The notes beneath the pieces are model-generated. The model saw only the letters and a list, made by a program, of their open reading frames with translations. It searched no databases and was not told the origin of the DNA. From Actinernus sp. WN-2022 (taxonomy: Eukaryota; Cnidaria; Anthozoa; Actiniaria; Actinernidae): a stretch of 64,000 bases of DNA. Location: assembly GCA_030867875.1 (NCBI GenBank), contig JAOWCC010001634.1, forward strand, positions 97,133,321 through 97,197,320. The letters run 5' to 3'. Position numbers and translations under genes: made by a program. Shown piece after piece: positions 51,947-63,419 of the stretch. The stretch's first letter is position 1; every line of letters begins with the position of its first letter.

Positions 51947-54000
51947 CGTTATTTTCTAATGGTCATTTCAACAAAATAATGGTCTGATAGTGTAGCAGAC
52001 AAGGCAGAAGCTAGCAGTCGGGAGTAGTTGCAAGGACGATGGTTTGAGCCACACTCTAGATGCTGATTTTTATTTCCATCTTGTCCTTTACTTCCCTTCA
52101 TGTAAAGTCATACATTGTAATATTGTAGTTTACCGGAAGTCCAAATTCAAGTGTCTTAATTAGTGTTTGAACCGTTTTGGAGCAGTCTTGATCTGGTGTT
52201 TCATTGGATATCAAGAATCACTAGTGATTTTGATCAGACTCAGTGTCATTTCGGATTGGATATCAAGATTCAACAATTGATGCATGTGACAAGTCAGTGG
52301 CATACAGCCTTTACCAGGTATGAAACCTCATGCACATGAAATGCATCGCTGGTATTGGTTGCTGCCCTCGTTAATTATTCATGAGTCTGAGAAATATATT
52401 TACAGGACATTTGGTCTCATTGTCTGCAAAATAAGATTTAAAATGTATTAGAATATTACATATAGTCAGCTTATTATAACAGTTAACTCCATGCATATGA
52501 CCAACTTTGTGCTGTTACCATCAGTTTTAAAGTACATAATCATTATTGGGAACAGATGGTTGGTAGAAAAATAACCACAGCATAATTATTTAATCTCAAA
52601 TCTAGATCAGAAAAAGAACATGGCATTGACATGATCTGCCCTTTACTGGGCTATCAACTAATTGAATAGAAACACTCCTCATTCCCTCGTTCAATGTCCA
52701 AACCATGTGATTACAACTGCAGTTACTTATTAACATTGACAGGTCAATAATTTCTTAATGTTTGTAGGTTCCAGCTGTATTAATCCTTTAAGAAAACAGC
52801 AGAAAAAAAAGTTACAATATATTTCATTGACTGTACTTCACAATCTTAATAAATATAGTGATACTTACTGCCACGTCATCCATTGTCATTAATGTGCCAA
52901 CCAGATATCCATTGGTTCCAGTGACACAGTGGCCTTTTGAAACCATGGTTGGTACATTAGCATAACAATTGTAATGTTTATCAACACGAAGTATCGCTAT
53001 AGTGTTGTTTCAATAATTTGATCAGTACATTATTAGCCAGACAGGTTGTTCAGAAACTTGTATTATTTTATAATACCGGTAATAGTATTTAGAAACATGT
53101 TTTCTTTTCAACCTTGGGAGAGTCAGGTTTGAAGTGGTTTATATTCCTAAATAAATTTAACTTATCCACTTTCCCAAAAATTACTTGTGTTAATCAATTG
53201 ACAGTGCAGTGTTCATTCAGGGGAATAATAAAAATAATAATAATAATAATAGCATTTATTTAAACACGGTATTGGCGATACTGCAGCATTCAGAGCTGAT
53301 GTAATGTCAATACATGTTTTGGTGGCTGCATATTTATTTATAGAAATCCTACTGAAATATACATGTGTTTGCTCAGTGCATGCAATACAGCCATTATTAA
53401 TATTTAGACACTTCTACTTTTGGGTGTTGTTTTTAGCATGATTTATAGGTCATTGACTCCATATAAATTAAGCTTTGATTTTCTTTAGATTTTCTGGCTC
53501 GAGGACAATCGAGCTTGCTGACATAGTTATATAAATCGGAACGATTGCAGAATACCCCACCACTTGGTTCATTAATAATGCATTTTCTCAAATTCTCTTA
53601 CAAACCCTCTAAAAACCTAACCCTGAAATTCAAATAAATCTTACCCATTTTCAACTCCAAATCATTCATAGAACGAGTCTAAATACGCCTGAGCGAAATA
53701 AACATTTTTACTTATAGTTATAGTGAAAATCAGTTCAGCTAACCTTTTCAGTATTTCTGCCTTCTGGTCCCGACTGCATCGTCGGCTATTTTATGGCTTT
53801 GTGCTGGAATTCCCGTCTTTTTCCTTGTACTGAGTAGACTGGTGGAAGGAGAACTTGGGTTTCGACTGTTCCACACGCTCCTCATGATCATATCTTCTGC
53901 CATCTTGGAACTATCGATTTTTCATGGCTTCCTTTTTATTTTGACCGGAAGTTGATTTCAGGAAATGATTCCTACGAATGCGTTTTCTTTTAGCCAATCA
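51947..54000. other. Stretch without recognisable gene
   Basis: It contains an (AAT)n microsatellite at about 53,228-53,252 and the inverse copy of the 13,634-13,675 segment near 53,650-53,690. No gene-like frame. Confidence 0.5.
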
Positions 54001-54011
54001 GCAAAGACCAA

Positions 54012-54296
54012 AAAATGGCTGTACAATATATAGGTGAGACTAAACGACGCTTAAAAGACAGATTTAACGAACACCGCCGGACGATAGATAACTCTAACAA
54101 CAAATCTAAACCCACAACAGTTGCCGAACATTTTCTTAATTCTCCTAATCACACTGCCAACGACATGCAACTTATTCCTATCGAAAAAATATTTTCCAAG
54201 AGAGACTCTATACGTAAGGCCAGAGAAGCGTTTTTAATCGCACAGGCGAGAACACTCGAACCTCATGGCCTTAACATCCGGGAAGAGTCATACTAG
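54012..54296 (+). pseudogene. Penelope-like element GIY-YIG endonuclease fragment
   Basis: The frame reads VQYIGETKRRLKDRFNEHRR, the core of the GIY-YIG nuclease that forms the C-terminus of Penelope-like retroelements. Conserved R (KDRFNEHR) follows the YIG motif and IREES is at the end. The reverse transcriptase upstream is missing, so this is a 5'-truncated copy. The frame itself is open. The downstream sequence at 54,413 has a hammerhead-like core, another Penelope feature. Confidence 0.85.
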
Positions 54297-54412
54297 ATAT
54301 CTGTGTTCACCTTCTTAACATTTTTTCACGATCTATCATATTGTAATCTGTTTTATGACAGCTCAGTATCAAGTTCAAAAATACACGCCAATGTAAATTT
54401 TCTTCATTGTAC

Positions 54413-54441
54413 CTGAAGAAGGCTGGTGTGGCCAGCCGAAA
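54413..54441 (+). ncRNA. Hammerhead-ribozyme-like core
   Basis: CTGAAGA (fits the CUGANGA box) is followed by a perfect GGCTGG/CCAGCC stem with loop TGTG and then GAAA. This is the order of the hammerhead catalytic core. GTAC lies on both outer sides and is self-complementary. I cannot identify a proper cleavage site triplet or closed stems I and III, so activity is doubtful. Hammerhead motifs are known in Penelope-like elements, one of which lies just upstream. Confidence 0.35.
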
Positions 54442-54958
54442 TATTGTACCACTAATTTCAAAATTCTAAGTTGTATCGGTCTTTGCTTCTTCATAGTTAT
54501 TTTTTATTTGATAGCCGATTAGATCACTAGTTTGATCCAACGTACACCAGCAGGATTGTCGTTCACGGTTGCTTGCTTGAAGAATTCGTCTTAAATAGGT
54601 TCTTATTTTTTAGAGGAGCTGTGTCACGGTGAGGGACATGCCTTTATGTTCCGGGCAGGAACAAAATTATCTTCAGTGATTTTCATTTAAACTGACGACT
54701 CTAGCACACGTGTGGGATGGATGAAATCAAAGTAAATGTGCAAAAATGATTAACAATACGTGCGTAGATCTAATCTTTAAAGAAAATATAACGTATACTT
54801 TCAATGAAGCGTTAAAGTGCCTATGAACAAATTTTTTTTATTTTAGATATCAATTCACTCTTTTCACCTGGTGGCCATCTTGGATTCAAAGCGAGGCAAT
54901 CCTTTGTTTTTGCCAGGTTAGGCTCGTTTTGACTATCCCTCACTGCGAGGCTTACCTG

Positions 54959-55408
54959 AGGGGCTGAATGGGGTTAACTGATAACTGAGAAATGGCCAAA
55001 AACTGAGAATTTTACCTTTTTTTAGCTGTTAGCTGATATTTGTGAGATAGCTGTTACCTGATATTTCATTATTTTTTATTAAAATGACGTAACGTCACAT
55101 GCTATTATTGGCTTTTCGGATGGTTTTCGACAGATTTGATCCAGTTGATAATAGTCAAATATTAAACATGACACATCAGAGTTATGATACTAGAAAAATC
55201 TATTGAATAGACAAAATGTAGTGTTTGATGTTGAATTAGCGGTTATTATTCATTTCATACCAGCAAATATGTATTCAAATCAGGTTAGGGTAGTCTTTTT
55301 ATATAACTTAACTGATAACAGCAAAATTTAACTGATAACTGATAAATAGCTAAAAATTTAGCTGTTAACTGATATTGGTACCCCCCCCCCCCCCCATTCA
55401 GCCCCTCT
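54959..55408. mobile_element. Innermost MITE with TAACTGATAACTGA repeats, TTACCT duplication
   Basis: Inverted ends GAGGGGCTGAATGGGG are flanked by 6-bp TTACCT. The body is made of AACTGATAACTGA-like repeats. A relative with ACTGACAACTGACAAA repeats lies at about 56,553-56,787. A poly-C run (about 55,380-55,396) sits next to the right end. Confidence 0.85.
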
Positions 55409-57636
55409 TACCTGGCAAAAATAAAGGATTGCCTCGCTTTGAATCCAAGATGGCCACCAGGTGAAAAGAGTGAATTCTAAATCAAGTGAATAGTAGAATG
55501 GTACATGGTGGGAACAAACGACCATAAAAACGGTATGAGTTCCATAATTTTAAAACGTTTTCAACGTAGACGGTTGAATTTTCGTAAGTGGGTGTAGAAT
55601 CGTAAAAGGAATATAACCTGGTAATTTAAGCTATGTCGATACCATTATGACGTCACAATGACGTCATTTACCATTTGCAATACGTTTCTTATAACTTTTC
55701 GTTACCTCTAAAAACGGAATGTCGTATATTGTTAACATCTCTTCGTGATGAAAATGAAGGAATCGAAAACCCGATGTAGATTGGTTAAGGAAATCAAAAG
55801 TTATGAAAGTTAGAATTTTGGCAATTTTCCCGCTAAAATTTGGCGGAAATAACAACACAAAAGCATTTATGATCGAAAATATCGCTTCATTCATCTTTTA
55901 GAGTTTTAAATACTGTTGCATGACATTTTGTCCAGTCATAAAACGGGCATAAAACACGTTGGTGGCTAAAATCGTAAGCCTGGATTGTCGGCCTTAACAG
56001 ACCCCCAGCAGAGATTTTAAAGATCTTCAATTCTCTGTCGATATATTTATATGTAAGTTGTCCAAAATATGAAAATACCTAATATTTGACTTTCTTAATC
56101 ATATGGAAGTCTCCTTTAGTGTCACGTGACATTCCCCAGTTGATGACGTCATAAAACGAGTTCTTTGAAATGGGGGAAGTTTACACAGGAAAATTTGGAT
56201 TTCGTTTGCTATCACACTGCTTAAAATGACAATTGCATTGCATTTGCGCCTTTTGAGGCGGTATCGGTCACTTATATTATAATATATTTTACTATTTACT
56301 ATGTTACGTGACCTGTTTCCTTTAATCAAGTACTTCCGTTATGATCTGGACATGACTAAAAGGCCCTTATTATGATTCATTTAAGTTCACTTTCCGTACC
56401 CCGTTTTTGTCCCAAGGTTTCAACCGTTAACGGCCGTTTTCAAGTCACGTGACACCACTTTGAAAGATACAAGTAGTTCATATTGTATCAAATACCGATA
56501 ACAAACAGCCTACCGAGTTTCACAAATATTCGATGAAAGCTTCCCCTGACTACTGACAAACGGACTTAAAAATAACTGACAACTGACAAATGACATTTTT
56601 TTTTATACTGACAACTGACAACCGAAAAATAACTGACAACTGACAAATTTGGTTTTTGTGGGTCAAACATTGTAAATTTTCTCTAGTAATGATTAATTAG
56701 GGCTAACTGACAACTGACAAATGGCCAAAAATTTAACTGACAACTGACATGTAGACCCCCCATTGAGACCCTCTAACAGGCGAGTCAGGCCTTAATATGC
56801 TTGAGCGTTTTTAGAATTTTAATATTTTGTCCACAACCTGCTTAAACTTTAAGTGATATTTTCGGCAACGTCATTAGACGTCATATTGTTTGATGCATAC
56901 CTTAGAAAAAAGCATTTGAGTAATTTTCGAGTTTAATTGACGAAATGCACTAGTCTGGCACTCAAAAGTCACATTATTTTATTGTCTTGATTTTTTAAAT
57001 AATAGGCAGCCTTATTTAGGTACAACGCCTGACGTCACTAAATATGACGTCATAGCAACAGTCATTCCTCTATAACTTTGGCTATAATCATCGTAGAATG
57101 TTCAAACTTGTGCCAAATGAATGTGTGTCGTGAAGGACATTTGATGGTGTAGTCTGTTTGTAACATTTATTAAAGGGGGAATTTCACCAAAAAAGAAGGC
57201 ATCGCTTATGACAACATCATCATACTAACATAAAACACCTAAAATATGTAGTTTCATTTTGTTACCAACTCACCAACATTTCTTCAAATTCAGACTATAA
57301 GTAAAGAAATGGTGTTAATTTCAATTATTTGGTCGCGTTTATTGAAGCCGTTTTCGACGTTCTTTATGCTCGCCGTGGTTACGTTATATTTTGCTTTGTT
57401 ACAATTAAACAAATATTTCAAATTATCAGTGTTATACCCATGGTTGAAATAAAATGATGTTAGAAATTTGTTTTCCTATATCAGTAGAAACGCCCATTCA
57501 CAACCCGCACTAAGAAGTGATTGCATATACCTCCCCTGACGTCATGTAATTAGCATTTTGGATATTTAAACCTCATTATCGTCAAAATACGCGGCCAAAT
57601 AGAAAACCGGCCTCGCGAAATTTCTCAAACTAGCGA

Positions 57637-57716
57637 GCCGATGACGAACCGAGTGGGCCGATGACGAACCGAGCGGGCCGATGATGAACCGAGCGGGCCG
57701 ATGACGAACCGAGCGG
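57637..57716. repeat. 20-bp tandem repeat, four copies
   Basis: GCCGATGACGAACCGAGCGG recurs at 57,637, 57,657, 57,677 and 57,697 with two single-base variants. GC-rich compared with its surroundings. Confidence 0.92.
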
Positions 57717-57911
57717 GCTGCAAACACATTTACCGCCCAGTCAACTTTTAGTAAGCTGATTATGCCGAATGATAATTCAGTAAAGTATTTTATCAGTTAT
57801 TTGGCCTTGTATATTGATGAAAATGATAACCTGACTTTTTTGTCGGGACATATTGTTTATTTGTGTCCCTTGTAGTGTCATGTTACGCTCGGGCGCAAAT
57901 GACACTACGCC

Positions 57912-58572
57912 TCAAGCATGTTAAGGCCTGGTTCAGGGGTCAAATTTCGGGTAAAAACAGCCGAGTATGGTAAGTACGCCAAGTTTCTCACGATAATAGA
58001 TATCGTCATTCTTCACTACCTTAATGGTTTGTGTGTAGTAAAAACGTGTCACGTGGTCTGTCACGTGACTTAGAACACGAAATCAGTAAATCAAAAATGC
58101 GGCTCCGAGTTTAAAACAGCTAGGATGATGAGTGGATAGGTTTAGTTAAGGTTGAAGCATTTTACCTAAATCAGCTTAGAAAAGATGACTACAATGTTTC
58201 GTTAACGAGTAATTAAGGCGAACAAATGCAAAATAGGTCACGTGACTTTTTGTACCCTTAATATCTCCTTCTCTTTACATGATAGTCATGTTTTCTAACT
58301 GTGGTATGAAATACTGTGGGAGGAGTAATGTTTTAGCAGGGTACTTTATATTCATATGTTATCGTCGGAGCCGCATTTGACTTAAACGATCTTATATAAG
58401 TATGACGTCATCGATCACGTGATACGACAACCATCCACTTAACAAATTTAAGGAAGTTGATATTAGTATTATGATGTAATTATATTTAGTTTAAACTGTT
58501 ATTTATGTCAGAAAACATTTTTTAACGTACATCTATTTTCCGTTAAATGAACCAGGCCTAAACATGCTTGAG
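57912..58572. mobile_element. MITE, 661 bp (CTCAAGCATGTTAAGGCC family)
   Basis: CTCAAGCATGTTAAGGCCTG at 57,912 is the near-perfect reverse complement of the end at 58,572. It is inserted into a further inverted-repeat element whose ends (GGGACATATTGTTTATTTGT) are at about 57,844 and 58,602. The internal sequence matches 5,938-6,837. Confidence 0.85.
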
Positions 58573-58796
58573 GCGGGCCACAAATAAACAATATGCCCTC
58601 CAAAAGTCATGTTATTGCTATATTAACTCAGCGGCACAGCATTCAAAGCGAAATATATTTTACCATTCTACAATTTACTTGATTTAGAATTGATGTCTAA
58701 AATAAAAAAAAAATGTTCATAGGCACTTTAAGGGAGGGAAGTTTAACTGTTTGAAGCCAGACAGATTCCAGACAGGCGTAAAACCGTGACACAGCA

Positions 58797-59402
58797 CCTT
58801 TAATGTGCCCCTACGATCAAATTTTGACATATCAATGTTTTTGCATATTCATAAAGTAGAGTTCATATATTATTACCAGTTCAAATTGTTTTTCGATACA
58901 ACGACAGGAAGTCTTATTTTTTTAGCTCCGAATATTGAATCTACACGTCCGCCATTACTGGAAGCCGTGCCCTTTGTTCAGCTTTAAACAAAGGTTTATT
59001 CACCGGAAATGATGTCATACACTTAACGCTCGCCTGCAGAACACAACGCCTGGAGGCATATTTCTACTAAAAACGTCTTCACGTACATAAGAAGAAAGTT
59101 ATATTTATCTTTGCGAGGTTGGCTACTTTTTTATGCACGCTATTTCGCGCCACGAGGTTGTCGTGTTAAGTGTATGACATCACTTCCGGTGAATAAACCT
59201 TTGTTTAAAGCTGAACAAAGGGGCACGGCTTCCAGCAATGGCGGACAGGATTTTACCGGTAAACTCTCCTAAAATTTGTGGTTTAAGATGCCCATTTGGG
59301 AATATTTTTTACTATTTCGGATATTTCTAATACTGATTGACCTATAGACACTGAAAAAGTGGCAAATCGAAATGGTAAATTTTCGTCGTAGTGGCACTTT
59401 AA
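58797..59402. mobile_element. MITE, ~606 bp, with inner 83-bp inverted arms
   Basis: CTTTAATGTGCCCCTACGAT at 58,797 pairs imperfectly with GTCGTAGTGGCACTTTAAGG ending at about 59,402. Inner arms 58,948-59,029 and 59,165-59,247 (CGTCCGCCATTACTGGAAGC and inverse) are nearly perfect. Non-coding. Confidence 0.8.
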
Positions 59403-59600
59403 GGGGAAAAGTGCTTGTTTCTGGTTAGAAAACTTATTCAATATGGGTGTGGTCCATAAAACTCTAGCCTCTGTCCTTGTGGTCTAATTTTATCATCTTC
59501 AGAACCATCTGCTGTCATGAGACAGCAAGAAACTATATGTATACATAATCAATAGAAGCAATTATACGTACAGATTGAAATTATAAAACAGTCAGACCAC

Positions 59601-60710
59601 GTGGTAGGAAGTCTGGTAACAATAGTATCAGAGTGAGGTCAGTTGTACCAAAGATTACAATAATGGAGTCGGTCAGAAATGTCTTAGTTTCTATCATACA
59701 ACAGTCTGCCATGTACCTTATTCATACCTCATGCCCACGTGGTAAGAAGTCTGGTAACAATGGTACCAGAGTGAGGCCAGTTGTACCAAAGATTACAATA
59801 ATGGAGTCGGTCAGAAATGTCTTAGTTTCTGTCATACAACACAGTCTGCCATGTACCTTATTCATACCTCATGCCCACGTGGTAAGAAGTCTGGTAACAA
59901 TGGTATCAGAGTGAGGCCAGTTGTACCAAAGATTACAATAATGGAGTCGGTCAGAAATGTCTTAGTTTCTATCATACAACAGTCTGCCATGTACCTTATT
60001 CATACCTCATGCCCACGTGGTAAGAAGTCTGGTAACAATGGTACCAGAGTGAGGCCAGTTGTACCAAAGATTACAATAATGGAGTCGGTCAGAAATGTCT
60101 TAGTTTCTGTCATACAACACAGTCTGCCATGTACCCTATTCATATCTCATGCCCACGTGGTAAGAAGTCTGGTAACAATGGTATCAGAGTGAGGCCAGTT
60201 GTACCAAAGATTACAATAATGGAGTCGGTCAGAAATGTCTTAGTTTCTGTCATACAACACAGTCTGCCATGTACCTTATTCATACCTCATGCCCACGTGG
60301 TAAGAAGTCTGGTAACAATGGTATCAGAGTGAGGCCAGTTGTACCAAAGATTACAATAATGGAGTCGGTCAGAAAGGTCTTAGTTTCTGTCATACAACAC
60401 AGTCTGCCATGTACCCTATTCATATCTCATGCCCACGTGGTAAGAAGTCTGGTAACAATGGTATCAGAGCGAGGCCAGTTGTACCAAAGATTACAATAAT
60501 AGAGTCGGTCAGAAATGTCTTAGTTTCTGTCATACAACACAGTCTGCCATGTACCCTGTTCATATCTCATGCCCACGTGGTAAGTAGTCTGGTAACAATG
60601 GTATCAGAGCGAGGCCAGTTTTACCAAAGATCGCAAAATTGGAGTCGGTCAGAAAAGTCTCTTTTCTGGAGTAATACAGTACCACTTCCAGACCTGTATT
60701 CTGATTGGAC
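59601..60710. repeat. Minisatellite, eight units of 138/140 bp
   Basis: Units start at 59,601, 59,739, 59,879, 60,017, 60,157, 60,297, 60,437 and 60,577 (GTGGTAAGAAGTCTGGTAAC). The first four intervals alternate 138 and 140 because of a CA insertion in the CATACAACACAGTCTGCC part. Later ones are all 140, and the last unit is diverged. Because 140 is not a multiple of three, the overlapping frames (MYLIHTSCPRGKKSGNNG...) are artefacts and not a repeat protein. Confidence 0.95.
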
Positions 60711-61005
60711 CCATTGCTCGTTCTACGGGGTTAGGCGATCGAATATAATAATAGGTATTCATTTTATATAGCGCAAATTCTATATGAAATTCAAATGCGC
60801 TTTACAATGACAGACTGCTACTGTGGCGCAATGTGCTGCCGTGCAGTTTACAATCATGAGTTATTGTTAGTATACCTCAGAATACTAGGCTGTTGTGTCG
60901 GGAGACAATCCCTACTCTTTCTTTAAATAACACAACTTTCTTTTCACAAGGTTCTATTACGTCCCCCTCGCATACATTAGAAGAGGAAGGAGACAATACG
61001 TCCCT

Positions 61006-61083
61006 GCCCAAGGACGGGGCCGGGATTCAAGCCCCCGACCTCCCGCACTCTAGCCCATGCTCTACCAACTGAGCTACCCAGTA
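61006..61083 (-). repeat. tRNA-like SINE head or tRNA pseudogene
   Basis: On the minus strand TAGCTCAGTTGGTAGAGCA is a perfect A-box/D-arm. GGGGGCTTGAATCCCGGCC is a B-box-like T-arm at the right distance. The anticodon and acceptor stems do not pair properly, so it is not a functional tRNA. The neighbouring GCGCAAATTCTATATGAAAT/GCGCTTTACAATGACAG at 60,773-60,812 may be part of the same SINE. Confidence 0.6.
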
Positions 61084-61678
61084 AGGCGGTGTCATTACGA
61101 GCGAACTGTCTGGCTCTGTCGTACCGCACTATTGTGTTAGAAGTTCAGTGTTTTTCTGTTGTTGTGTAAACGTTATTTACCGCCATCGACTGAAGATTTC
61201 TTCTTTTCCGGTGAGAAGCTGGGACAACTGGCCTCGTTTTGATGCCTTTATGAATAAGGTCAATACGACAGAGGCATACCTAATAAACAAACTATATACT
61301 GCTTTCCGTAGTGCTTGCTTTAAGCGAGCCACACATAGCGGGTGGCGGGAATTGAGAGGAGAGGGGTGGGGATGGAAATGGGATTCAGAGGAGAGGACTT
61401 GATGAATAACATTGCAGACGCACCTTACAATACTCACAATTTTATTTTTGAACTTCCTTTTCGGTTTTACAGCTAAATATTTTATTTCTTGGATAAATTC
61501 TTCTTCTTGAAACCAATATCATTCTTTAGGTAATCGTACAATGGGAAAATGCTAAGAATGTTGTTAGTATGGCCCGGCTGTCATGGTGATAAGCACTAGC
61601 TGTTTATTCACCCACCAGTGGACGAAGCCCCGGGAGGGGGCACTCTTGTCATATATATGTTATGATGTGCAGCGGTAT

Positions 61679-61741
61679 GAACCTAATTCCGATTTCCGGG
61701 TCCGGTTTTGAACCTAATTCCGATTTCCGGGTCCGGTTTTT
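61679..61741. repeat. 31-bp direct duplication
   Basis: GAACCTAATTCCGATTTCCG...GGTCCGGTTT occurs at 61,679 and 61,710, followed by related sequence. It is located beside GGGAGGGGGCACTC, a motif like the ends of the element at 63,061. Confidence 0.85.
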
Positions 61742-62400
61742 CGTAAAAATACGTCGCATTCCGGGTAAAGACGATTCAGAATAATCAAAGAAGAAAATCC
61801 GGGTTGGTTTTCGCAATAACTTGGAAATCCGATTTGGAGCTATTTTTTCTCGTAAAACCAGCTCCGGTTCTGGACTCTATGACCGCACATACCTCAACAG
61901 GCTTAAACCGCTCGAGTGCCTACGATTTATCATCCTTATCCGAGAATACGCGAAGGTCTAACCAGATTGTTTCACAAAGGCAGCACCTTCTACTGGGAGA
62001 TGGAAGGGAGGGATCTGTAAATATTATAGCATTTTCGCTCACGTAAATGAGATACAGATTCATCTTTCCTCCTCCCCTCCCCCTCCTACTCAGTTATTTT
62101 AGGACCTCGAGTGCTGGTCCGGTCAGGATTTTGAACCCTCGACTGACTGACGCTGTACCAGAGCTATTTCGCTGTGTTGCGTGTCTATGAAGAGAAAATT
62201 AGTTTTCAAGTTCGAAAAATAACCCATTCTTCGCTGATAATTCAATCTTGTGCGCATGGCGGCTCCATTCAGTGCAAATTTCCCGTCATCGTACGTCACA
62301 CATACCAAGAAACGCAATCACACCTCCACTAAAACGAAAACACAACCTGACGTCACAAATTACAAGAGTGGAGCCGTCTGTACATAGACCAGATTTCGCA

Positions 62401-62577
62401 TGAGTGGGACAAACTACGGCATGTCCGTAGCCTTACCGAACCGTACTGTAACCGTACTGTATCTCTGTAATTTGATTGGATCAGCAGGACAAAAACAATA
62501 GGAAACCATTTCAATGTCACGCCATGCCGTACAGTAACCGTGCCGTACAGTAACCGTGCCGTAGTTTGTCCCACTCA
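62401..62577. mobile_element. MITE, ~177 bp
   Basis: TGAGTGGGACAAACTACGGC at 62,401 pairs with GCCGTAGTTTGTCCCACTCA ending at 62,577. The inner parts contain repeated CCGTACTGTAACCG and its inverse. Confidence 0.88.
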
Positions 62578-62639
62578 TACAAACTCTGCTCTAGCGGAGG
62601 TTGTGAGGAAGGTTTTCAGATTGTCACTTCATAGACGTG

Positions 62640-63055
62640 CAACACAGAAATAAAATAGCATAACTTATTTCTTTCGGATACATCTTGGTTTGATTTTAGG
62701 GTTCGGTTCCCCTTTAACTAATGAGCTAACCTGGAGGACGTATATGTGTAATTATATATTATTATGTTATTTACATTCGAAATTGAAAGAAACTCTATCA
62801 CCAAGTAGTGATAAAACGGCTCTTTTGGCAGAAGTTCCTTCGGTATTTCATCGCGGTTTATTTTTCGGTATTATATTTAAGCTAGTAACTTGGTGATTAC
62901 AGAGACAAGTATGTCCGTTAATTTTGTAAAAAAACATGTGTACATTCTAAAAACGTCCCTTTACTGAAAAGCCAATAGCAGCCAAATGGAAACTCCATGG
63001 CAACACTTACTAACTCATTGGCTACTCCTAGTATACGATTTAATTGAGGGAGGGT
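62640..63055. other. Stretch without recognisable gene
   Basis: A 68-residue frame at 62,690 has no motif. Confidence 0.4.
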
Positions 63056-63060
63056 AAACG

Positions 63061-63410
63061 CCCGGGAGGGGGACTCCCCTATAAAAAAGTCGGGGATGCT
63101 AGTTGGGAAAAATGAATTTAACTCCTAAGAGATAGCAATTTGGGCGTGGTCCATCATGACTTTTACCCCTATGAGATAGCACAATTTGATCATTTCATTT
63201 GATATCCAGTGTAACAAGTGCAATGATTAGAACAAGATTAAGGCCACCGTTGGCGAAAGACCCTAAGTGATAGCGGACTCGTAAAAAAACATCCGCTTTA
63301 GCCCTTTAACTCCTAAGAGATAGCGTAGCCAACGATTTTGTCCCCTAAAAGATATAGGACGAGCGTCCCCGACTTTTTTTATAGGGGAGTCCCCCCCCCC
63401 CCCCCCCCCG
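63061..63410. mobile_element. MITE, ~350 bp, with CTCCTAAGAGATAGC repeats
   Basis: CCCGGGAGGGGGACTCCCCT at 63,061 pairs with AGGGGAGTCCCCC ending near 63,410. The arms continue through ATAAAAAAGTCGGGGA and its inverse. The body repeats CTAAGAGATAGC variants at about 63,123, 63,169 and 63,313. Related ends are at 22,020 and 22,830. Confidence 0.8.
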
Positions 63411-63419
63411 GAGGATTTT

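Larger units (their letters stand above)
54615..58800. mobile_element. Composite of MITEs nested at least four deep
   Basis: The outermost pair is AGCTGTGTCACGGT (54,617) with ACCGTGACACAGCACCTT (ending 58,800). Inside is TTAAAGTGCCTATGAACA (about 54,815) with its inverse at about 58,730. Inside that is CACTCTTTTCACCTGGTGGC (about 54,856) with its inverse near 55,470, flanked by AATTC. Inside that is GAGGGGCTGAATGGGG (54,959) with its inverse ending 55,408, flanked by TTACCT. The right half holds a further pair at 57,844-58,602. The frames at 55,664-55,894 and 56,099-56,329 are not supported as genes. Confidence 0.8.

Noticed and set aside
59633..60771. Repeat protein encoded by overlapping frames in the minisatellite
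   Set aside because: The unit length of 138/140 bp does not keep one frame, so each frame runs for only one or two units.
61006..61083. Functional tRNA gene
   Set aside because: A- and B-box-like parts are present, but the anticodon and acceptor stems do not pair.
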